Assembly: GCA_021814085.1 (NCBI GenBank)
Contig: JAKAJA010000034.1
Span: 1-10,506, forward strand
Direction: 5' to 3'
DNA from: Acidobacteriota bacterium
GTDB lineage: Bacteria > Acidobacteriota > UBA4820 > DSQY01
DNA: 10,506 nt
Numbering within the stretch: the first letter of the stretch is position 1; each line of letters starts with the position of its first letter. The notes beneath the pieces were generated by a model. That model did not search any database. It was not told where the DNA came from and saw nothing but the letters and a program-made list of their open reading frames with translations. Position numbers and translations under genes: made by a program. This document shows, one piece after another, positions 5,422 to 10,506 of this stretch.

Positions 5422-8214
5422 ATGGTTACCAAGAGACTCGTCGCCCTCGTGGCAGTGGCCGCCCTCGTGCTGGCTCTGGCCCCTCTTCCGGTAGTTGCCG
5501 ATACCCACAAGCCCCCCGCCCCGGCCCTGAAAGGGGCCGCGGACGAAGAAGGCAACACCCAGGGCAGGGTGCCCTTCATCCGTGATACGGACCCCGTCTT
5601 CTCGGGGAACCAAGAGGGCATCAAGGCGATCGCCGAGATGATTCGCGGCGGCTACGCCCAGAAGCCCCTCCTCCGCCTCTACGCCCGCCTCTACCCCAGA
5701 CTGTATCCCTTCGACCACCCCTTCGAGCCCAGGCCCGCGGTACCTGTGAAGGGCGCCCACCGTCCCGAGGCGGCCCCCGCCTGGTCCTTCCTGGGCCCCG
5801 TCAACATCCCGGGCCGCATGACGGCCCTCGTACGCCATCCCTCCGATGCGAACACGCTCTACGTGGGTGCCGCGGACGGCGGCGTGTGGAAGACCACGGA
5901 CGCGGGTGCCACGTGGGCAGCCCTCTCTGACAACCTCCCGACCCTCTCCATCGGCAGCATCGCCCTCAATCCTAAAAATCCCGCCGAGCTGTGGGTGGGG
6001 ACGGGCGAGGGCAATTTCGCCATTGACAACTACCCGGGCGGGTACCTCTACCACACCACGGACGGTGGCGCCAATTGGACGGTCGTCACCCATCCCATGG
6101 GCGACCTGCGCGGCCTCGCCGTCAAGCCAGACACGCCCTCCACCCTTTTCGCCGCTGGCACCAAGGGCATCTTTCGATCCTCCGACAGCGGCAGCACCTG
6201 GACCGCCGTTTCGGGGATCCCCGCCGGCGTCGGGACGGAGATCCTGGTGGATCCCTCCACCCCGGCCACGGTCTACGCGGCCCAGGGCAACATCAGAGGA
6301 AGCTCCAACAACGGCCTCTACAAGAGCACCGACGGGGGGAATACGTTCGCCAAGCTGAGCGGGTTCCCCTCGGCCAACTTGGGCCGCATCTCGGTGGCCC
6401 TCGCTCCCTCCCAGACCTCCACCCTTTACGCGGCGATCCAGAACTCCTCCAACTTCCTCCTCCTGGGGGTGTTCAAGAGCACCGACGGCGGGACCACCTG
6501 GAGCCAGCTCAACGGCTCTCCCGACTTCTGCACCCAGCAGTGCTGGTACGACATCGAGGTGGCCGTGGATCCGGCCAACCCCGACAAGGTCTACCTCGGC
6601 GGCATCGACAACTACCGCAGCGCGGACGGGGGCAAGAGCTGGCAGCAAATCTCCATCTGGTACCTGGACCAGGGTGCCTCGAAGTACGTCCACGCCGACC
6701 AGCACGCCCTCGTCCCCACGGGGCCGGGCGAGATCTGGGCCGGCTGCGATGGCGGCGTCTCCTACAGCAACAATAGCGGGGACTCCTGGTCCTTCCGGGG
6801 CAAAGGCATGAACACGACCCAGTACTACAACATCGCCATGCACCCGACCAAACCCAACTGGACCATCGGGGGAACCCAGGACAACGGGACCCACCTCTTC
6901 AGCGGGAGCACGTCCTTCACCCAGGTGTACGGCGGGGACGGAGGCTATTGCGCCATCTCTCCCACGGATCCCAACATCATGTACGAGGAGTATGTCTACC
7001 TCGACATCAACAAGAGCAGCAACGGCGGAGGAAGTTGGTTCTCCGTCACCTTCGGCATCGACACGTCGGACCCCGTGCTCTTCATCGCGCCCTTCGTCAT
7101 GGATCCCACCAACCCCGATGTCCTCTACGCGGGAACCAACCGTATCTACAGGACCACCAACGGTGCAACCAGCTGGTTGCCCATGATCACCAACAGCCTA
7201 AACGCGGAAGTCTCGGCCATCGCCGTGGGACCAAGTACGGGCGGCCTCATCTTTGCGGGCACGAAACTGGCCGGGGTATACCGCTGCGTCAACCCGAACG
7301 ACCCGAGCCCCTCCTTCGACTACGCCGGATCGGGCCTTCCCAACCGCTACGTGACCAGCTTCGCCATCGCCCCGGACGAGCAGACCGTCTACGTGACCTT
7401 CTCCGGAACGGGCACGGCCCACATCTTCAAGAGCGCCGACAGGGGCAGCACATGGACCGCTCTCACGTCAGGCCTGCCCGACGAGCCCTTCAACAGCATC
7501 GTCCTCCACCCCGCCGACCCGAGCGTCCTCTACGCCGGCTCCGATTTCGGCGTGTATTCCAGCTTCGACGCCGGGGCAACTTGGGCCCCATACGGGACGG
7601 GACTTCCGAGGGTTGCCGTGGACAGCCTGGCCATCTCCAGCTCCCAGGGTCTCCTCCAGGCGGGAACGCACGGACGCGGCGTATGGCAGGTGCAGGCCCA
7701 GACCACGGGTGTGCTCCAGACGCAGATCTCTGCCGTTCCAGCTTCGGGCCCCGCACCGCTGAACGTGGCCTTCACGGCCAACGTGGCGGGAGGCAAGGCA
7801 CCCTACACCTTCGCGTGGTCCTTCGGGGACGGATCCACGGGGACGGGCCCGACGGCAACCCACACCTACAACACGGTGGGGGACTACCCCGTCACGGTGA
7901 CGGTGGCCGATAGCGCCTCCGGCACGGCAAATGGGACAGCGAAGATCTCCGTGATCGTCCCACCGCCCTCCGTCGCCGGGGTCAGCAGCATGAGCAACCC
8001 CCTCCGTTTGAAAGTGACGGGAACCAACTTCAAGTCCGGCTGCAGCGTGAAGATCGACGGGACCGCCGTTCCCACCACCCAGTACAAGAGCGCCACCCAG
8101 GTGATCGCCAAGGGCTCGGCCCTCAAGACCTTGGCTCCCAAGGGCAAGCAGGTCGTGGTCTCGGTGGCCAACCCCGACGGCGGGGAGTCCGCGGGCTTTC
8201 CCTACACGCGGTAA
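5422..8214 (+). CDS. Secreted Asp-box (sortilin/BNR-like) beta-propeller protein with PKD and IPT/TIG domains
   Basis: A 930-residue exported protein. Residues 1-26 form a signal peptide (basic start, hydrophobic core, VVA-DT cleavage). After a divergent N-terminal region the chain has about eleven Asp-box motifs (S-x-D-x-G-x-T-W type) starting near residues 158, 212, 253, 302, 353, 400, 449, 532, 578, 671 and 714, each followed by a blade with YVG- or YAG-like strands. This is enough for two propellers, as in the VPS10/sortilin and BNR-repeat families. A QDNG segment and a GGDGG segment between the seventh and eighth boxes are characteristic of such bacterial proteins. A PKD domain follows (about 768-852, W799-SFGDG core), then an IPT/TIG-like Ig domain to the end (about 855-930). 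AGGAGG lies 5 bases before the ATG. No membrane anchor or sorting tail is seen. Related propellers bind polymers or act as glycosidases, but no catalytic site can be named here; carbohydrate or surface binding is inference. The odd Arg-Leu-Tyr-rich stretch near 80-95 is unexplained. Confidence 0.85.
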   Translation: MVTKRLVALVAVAALVLALAPLPVVADTHKPPAPALKGAADEEGNTQGRVPFIRDTDPVFSGNQEGIKAIAEMIRGGYAQKPLLRLYARLYPRLYPFDHPFEPRPAVPVKGAHRPEAAPAWSFLGPVNIPGRMTALVRHPSDANTLYVGAADGGVWKTTDAGATWAALSDNLPTLSIGSIALNPKNPAELWVGTGEGNFAIDNYPGGYLYHTTDGGANWTVVTHPMGDLRGLAVKPDTPSTLFAAGTKGIFRSSDSGSTWTAVSGIPAGVGTEILVDPSTPATVYAAQGNIRGSSNNGLYKSTDGGNTFAKLSGFPSANLGRISVALAPSQTSTLYAAIQNSSNFLLLGVFKSTDGGTTWSQLNGSPDFCTQQCWYDIEVAVDPANPDKVYLGGIDNYRSADGGKSWQQISIWYLDQGASKYVHADQHALVPTGPGEIWAGCDGGVSYSNNSGDSWSFRGKGMNTTQYYNIAMHPTKPNWTIGGTQDNGTHLFSGSTSFTQVYGGDGGYCAISPTDPNIMYEEYVYLDINKSSNGGGSWFSVTFGIDTSDPVLFIAPFVMDPTNPDVLYAGTNRIYRTTNGATSWLPMITNSLNAEVSAIAVGPSTGGLIFAGTKLAGVYRCVNPNDPSPSFDYAGSGLPNRYVTSFAIAPDEQTVYVTFSGTGTAHIFKSADRGSTWTALTSGLPDEPFNSIVLHPADPSVLYAGSDFGVYSSFDAGATWAPYGTGLPRVAVDSLAISSSQGLLQAGTHGRGVWQVQAQTTGVLQTQISAVPASGPAPLNVAFTANVAGGKAPYTFAWSFGDGSTGTGPTATHTYNTVGDYPVTVTVADSASGTANGTAKISVIVPPPSVAGVSSMSNPLRLKVTGTNFKSGCSVKIDGTAVPTTQYKSATQVIAKGSALKTLAPKGKQVVVSVANPDGGESAGFPYTR

Positions 8215-8220
8215 CGGCAG

Positions 8221-8251
8221 GATGGGGCGATTTGGTGATGAGGCCCCCATC
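8221..8251 (+). terminator. Hairpin downstream of the propeller gene
   Basis: GATGGGG (8221-8227) pairs with CCCCATC (8245-8251) across a 17-base loop, beginning 7 bases after the TAA. There is no T run after it, so it may be an RNA-stabilising 3' hairpin or a weak terminator. The larger hairpin at 8277-8304 is the stronger candidate. Confidence 0.3.
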
Positions 8252-8276
8252 TGAAACATGATTCGAAGACGGTCAA

Positions 8277-8304
8277 GGCCCGGGGACGAGAGGTTCCCCG
8301 GGCC
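8277..8304 (+). terminator. Strong hairpin between the propeller and receiver genes
   Basis: GGCCCGGGGA (8277-8286) pairs perfectly with TCCCCGGGCC (8295-8304) across an 8-base loop. With one bulged C the flanking AA and TT extend the stem. Only a short T-containing stretch (CTTC) follows. It probably ends propeller transcription, but it is only 25 bases from the receiver start, so it could instead act as a leader hairpin or partial terminator if both genes share a transcript. No separate promoter is visible between it and the receiver gene. Confidence 0.55.
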
Positions 8305-8318
8305 CTTCATCATGCGGC

Positions 8319-8324
8319 AGGAGG
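8319..8324 (+). promoter_or_regulatory. Shine-Dalgarno site that fixes a TTG start
   Basis: A perfect AGGAGG lies 5 bases before the TTG at 8330. The ATG at 8312 precedes this site, and the ATG at 8258 lies upstream of the hairpin at 8277-8304; neither has a comparable site. This site is the main reason for calling the receiver from the TTG. Confidence 0.7.
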
Positions 8325-8329
8325 CGGGG

Positions 8330-8707
8330 TTGAAGCGCATCGTGATCGTGGACGACCACGCCTTCTTCTGTGAGCATTGGAAGGCCTTCTTCGAGGGGCG
8401 GTACCCCGGGCTCGTGTCGGTCGAGACCTACACGGACCCCCTTGCCGCCCTGAGAGTGCTGTCCCCAGGCATCCACCTCCTCATGCTCGACCTGCAGATG
8501 CCGGGTATGGACGGCAAGAAGGTCCTGGAGTTCGCCGCCGCCAGGGGGGTAGACAGGCGCAGGGTGGTTATCACCAGTGCCAGCCACGCGGACCACCTCC
8601 ACGACATGTTCCAGGCGGGGGAATGCCTGGCCGTGATCAACAAGGAGGAGCCCGCCCAGCAGGCGGCCTTCCTCATGATCCTCGACTCCCTCATGAAGAA
8701 GCCGTAA
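8330..8707 (+). CDS. Stand-alone response-regulator receiver domain protein
   Basis: From the TTG at 8330 the product is 125 residues, almost exactly one CheY-like receiver. The acidic pair is Asp8-Asp9 (RIVIVDDH), the phosphoacceptor is Asp54 (MLDLQMPGMDG), the switch Ser is Ser83 followed by Ala (ITSAS), and the conserved Lys is Lys105 (VINKEE). All key residues are present, so phosphorylation is expected. No DNA-binding or enzymatic output domain exists, so it should act through protein contacts, as a phosphorelay intermediate or a CheY-like signal. Two upstream ATGs (8258 and 8312) would add 24 or 6 residues that do not resemble a receiver start; the TTG has AGGAGG 5 bases upstream and begins at the usual first strand. 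No histidine kinase is in the window, so the partner is unknown. A link to the outer-membrane gene about 200 bases downstream is not shown. Confidence 0.88.
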   Translation: MKRIVIVDDHAFFCEHWKAFFEGRYPGLVSVETYTDPLAALRVLSPGIHLLMLDLQMPGMDGKKVLEFAAARGVDRRRVVITSASHADHLHDMFQAGECLAVINKEEPAQQAAFLMILDSLMKKP

Positions 8708-8769
8708 AGAGAACTTCCCTCAGACTGGCCCACTCATACCATCTTGCCATCCTTCGTTAACGTCCCGCA

Positions 8770-8791
8770 GGCGAGGATACACGTCCTCGCC
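8770..8791 (+). terminator. Perfect hairpin after the receiver gene
   Basis: GGCGAGGA (8770-8777) pairs with TCCTCGCC (8784-8791) around the loop TACACG. It lies 62 bases after the receiver stop and lacks a T run. It shares bases with a second inverted repeat (8775-8810), so both cannot form at once. It may be a terminator or one state of a leader switch. Confidence 0.45.
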
Positions 8792-8810
8792 GCGGCACGG
8801 ATGTGTATCC
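8775..8810. repeat. Interrupted inverted repeat overlapping the hairpin at 8770-8791
   Basis: GGATACAC (8775-8782) and GTGTATCC (8803-8810) are exact inverted copies 20 bases apart. As RNA they would form an alternative to the hairpin at 8770-8791; as DNA they could be two half-sites for a dimeric regulator. They lie about 100 bases before the outer-membrane gene. Confidence 0.4.
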
Positions 8811-8820
8811 CGGCCTACAG

Positions 8821-8890
8821 GAAAGAATGATTCCTCTAACATTGAAGGCAAGTTGGTTTAAACTAATCCTCCAGGACGTCCGTATACATC
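8821..8890 (+). promoter_or_regulatory. AT-rich promoter-bearing stretch before the outer-membrane gene
   Basis: This is the least GC-rich part of the spacer. The best sigma70-type pair is TTGAAG (8842-8847) and TAATCC (8864-8869) with 16 bases between; the -10 is poor. TGG-TTTAAA (8854-8862) is an alternative extended -10, and TATACA at 8883-8888 a further weak one. Three small palindromes lie here: GTTTAAAC (8856-8863), GGACGTCC (8874-8881) and GTATAC (8882-8887). The region is a likely promoter location, but the exact element is unsure. Confidence 0.3.
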
Positions 8891-8911
8891 AACTTGAGCG
8901 AGGAGGACCTC

Positions 8912-10462
8912 ATGAACCGATACAGCCGTGTCAGGGCTATGTTCGTTGGGATTCTGCTGGGGCTGGGCCTGTGCGCGGGCCTTCGGGCCGAGGACCTACC
9001 GGGGGCCAAGCCGCTGGCCCTCCAGGATGCCCTCAAGATGGCCATGCAGAAGAACTTCGACATCCAGGTGGACCAGGTGATCGTGCAGCAGTCCGATTGG
9101 GCGCTCAAGGGCTCCTACGGCCTCTACGACACCAACCTCAACTTCAACTGGTTCAACCAGGTGGACCGCCAGCCCACCACGAGCCGGCTCCAGGTGGGCG
9201 AGCTGACCGCCACCTACATGACCCGGCAGGACTCGTACAATCTCGGCCTGAGCCAATTCACGCCGTGGGGCCAGACCTTCACCCTCCAGTGGGACAACGC
9301 CAAGATCGGCACCAACTCGGCCTTCAGCTACCTGAACCCCACCTACAGCAGCTACGCCCAGCTGGGCACCACCCTGCCCCTCCTCCAGGGGTTCGGCAAG
9401 ACCGTGGCGAGCCAGACGGTGCTCCAGGCCAAGCTCAGCCGTGAAATGGCCGGCAGCACCTTCCTGGTCAAGGTGCGCGATACTCTCCTCCAGGTGGAAA
9501 GCGACTACTTCGCGCTGGTCTACGCCATCAAGAACCTGGAGGTGAAGGAGAAGGCCCTGGATCTCTCCAAACGATTCCAGGAGGAGACCCGCAAGAAGAT
9601 CGAGGTGGGCGTCCTCGCCCCCATCGAGCAGGTCACCGCCGACGCCCAGGTGGCCACACGGGAGCAGGAGATCATCACCGCGCGGCAGTCGGTCGGCGAT
9701 CAGGGAGACATCCTCAAGCTGGATCTGGGCGTGGAGCGCTCCTCCCCCGAGTGGAGCTCCCCTTATGTTCCCACCGACGAACCTCAGCTCGTGACCATCG
9801 ACAGGACCGAGCCCGAGCTCATCGAACAGGCCCTGGCCCGGAGACCCGAGATGGCCGCCATCAAGAGCCAGCTCGAGAAGGACAAGCTCGCCCTGGCCCT
9901 GGCCAAGAATCAGACCCTCCCCCAGCTCAACCTCACGGCGAACCTCACCTACAACGGCGCCTCGGGAACCTACACGGACCCGGTCACGGGCCAGGTCCTC
10001 TACGACCATGCTTTTTCCAAGGCCTGGAGCCAGATCACCGGCATGGACTACAAGTCCTACTACGTGGGCCTCAATTTTATCTATCCCATCCAGAACCGGG
10101 CGGCGAAGGCCCAGTATCAGGTGTCGAGGCTCGCCCAGAACGCGGACGAAATCTCCCAGCAGAGGCTCCAGCTCACCATCGCCAACGAGGTGAGGAACAG
10201 CATCAGGGACGTGCAGGCATCCGAGAAGCGCGTGGCCGCGGCCGAGCTCACCTTCCGCCTCCAGAAGGAGAAACTGGACGCGGAGCAGAAGAAGTACGAC
10301 AACGGGCTCTCCACGGCCTTCAACGTGCTCTCCTACCAGAACGACCTGCTGGCCGCGGCCACGAGCCTGCTCAACGCCCGCATCTACACGCAGTACGCCG
10401 GCGCCAAGATGGAGCGGGCCATCGGGACCTATCTCGACAGCCGCGGCATCGTCCTGAAGTGA
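8912..10462 (+). CDS. TolC-family outer-membrane factor (OEP)
   Basis: A 516-residue exported outer-membrane protein expected to form a trimeric channel-tunnel for an RND, ABC or MFS efflux pump or a type I secretion system. The signal peptide spans about 1-26 (core MFVGILLGLGL, cleavage after LRA); Cys21 is not in a good lipobox, so lipid anchoring is unlikely. Two OEP repeats follow, near 35-250 and 285-505. The first begins with LALQDALKMAMQKN, a standard OEP opening; both have strand-rich parts (for example LGTTLPLLQGFG and VGLNFIYPIQN) and long coiled-coil helices, and the end has the usual N-x-L-x-YQNDLLAA-type helix and ERAIGTYL. The ATG at 8912 is chosen because AGGAGG (8901-8906) lies 5 bases upstream and the signal peptide begins there; an in-frame TTG at 8894 precedes that site. 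Length is normal for the family. The transport partners probably lie downstream, beyond the window. Substrate is unknown. Confidence 0.92.
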   Translation: MNRYSRVRAMFVGILLGLGLCAGLRAEDLPGAKPLALQDALKMAMQKNFDIQVDQVIVQQSDWALKGSYGLYDTNLNFNWFNQVDRQPTTSRLQVGELTATYMTRQDSYNLGLSQFTPWGQTFTLQWDNAKIGTNSAFSYLNPTYSSYAQLGTTLPLLQGFGKTVASQTVLQAKLSREMAGSTFLVKVRDTLLQVESDYFALVYAIKNLEVKEKALDLSKRFQEETRKKIEVGVLAPIEQVTADAQVATREQEIITARQSVGDQGDILKLDLGVERSSPEWSSPYVPTDEPQLVTIDRTEPELIEQALARRPEMAAIKSQLEKDKLALALAKNQTLPQLNLTANLTYNGASGTYTDPVTGQVLYDHAFSKAWSQITGMDYKSYYVGLNFIYPIQNRAAKAQYQVSRLAQNADEISQQRLQLTIANEVRNSIRDVQASEKRVAAAELTFRLQKEKLDAEQKKYDNGLSTAFNVLSYQNDLLAAATSLLNARIYTQYAGAKMERAIGTYLDSRGIVLK

Positions 10463-10479
10463 GGCCGGGGGCGGAAGAC

Positions 10480-10506
10480 ATGATCCGCTGGGGGATTGCA
10501 GGGGAA
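10480..10506 (+). CDS. Possible start of the next gene in the outer-membrane factor operon (partial)
   Basis: An ATG 17 bases after the TolC-family stop opens a frame that continues to the window edge (MIRWGIAGE). A purine-rich GGGGGCGGAAG lies just upstream as a modest ribosome site. Genes directly after such outer-membrane factors often encode the periplasmic adaptor (HlyD/MFP family), but nine residues cannot show this. Confidence 0.35.

Noticed and set aside
5383..6894. A 503-codon open frame on the minus strand opposite the propeller gene
   Set aside because: It is a by-product of GC-rich third positions. The translation is a low-complexity Gly/Val/Arg mix without domains, and the plus-strand gene is unmistakable.
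5893..7584. Repetitive DNA within the propeller gene
   Set aside because: The repeats are the Asp-box codons of successive blades; they are diverged and need no separate DNA-level repeat.
8258..8329. Longer receiver N-terminus beginning at the ATG at 8258
   Set aside because: These 24 codons run through the strong hairpin, encode a basic, unstructured stretch, and no good ribosome site precedes them. The TTG at 8330 has a perfect one and starts at the expected first strand.
8793..8808. CGGCACG resembling a -24 sigma54 block before the outer-membrane gene
   Set aside because: The required GC at -12 is absent and the -12 block matches poorly.
8996..10009. A 337-codon minus-strand open frame opposite the TolC-family gene
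   Set aside because: A shadow frame made mostly of Leu, Val, Gly and Glu; no signal or motif supports it.

Overview
The window is GC-rich (by eye above 60%) with strong G/C preference at codon third positions, so long accidental frames run opposite most real genes. The gene families (FHA-GAF sigma54 activator, secreted Asp-box propeller with PKD and IPT domains, secreted aspartic proteases, TolC-type outer-membrane factor) suggest a Gram-negative, environmental, Acidobacteriota-like or deltaproteobacterial-like bacterium. The outer membrane is supported by the TolC homologue; the phylum is only a guess.

Layout. (a) 1-420: 3' end of a gene for a retropepsin-like aspartic protease. (b) 421-576: spacer with a probable terminator, a small palindrome and an extended -10 promoter candidate. 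(c) 577-2466: FHA-GAF-AAA+-Fis sigma54-dependent transcription activator. (d) 2524-4125: secreted helical-repeat protein ending in two aspartic protease lobes, a paralogue of (a). (e) 4126-4235: convergent spacer with a strong hairpin and a degenerate 7-base tandem repeat. (f) 4236-5297, minus strand: CorA-type divalent cation channel, close to the Thermotoga maritima type. (g) 5298-5421: divergent promoter region. (h) 5422-8214: 930-residue secreted propeller protein with PKD and IPT domains. (i) 8215-8329: two hairpins. (j) 8330-8707: stand-alone receiver domain, best started at a TTG with a perfect Shine-Dalgarno. (k) 8708-8911: spacer with two overlapping, mutually exclusive inverted repeats. 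(l) 8912-10462: TolC-family outer-membrane factor, followed by the possible first codons of another gene.

How the genes may work together. The most suggestive unit is (a)-(c)-(d): two paralogous aspartic protease genes flank a sigma54 activator gene on the same strand, and an imperfect -24/-12-like sequence lies between the activator and the second protease. This could be a signal-responsive regulator controlling an envelope protease pair, but the link is inference. CorA looks like an independent housekeeping gene. The outer-membrane factor probably opens an efflux or secretion operon continuing past the window. No mobile element, tRNA, rRNA, CRISPR array or phage gene was seen, and no gene has composition obviously unlike its neighbours.
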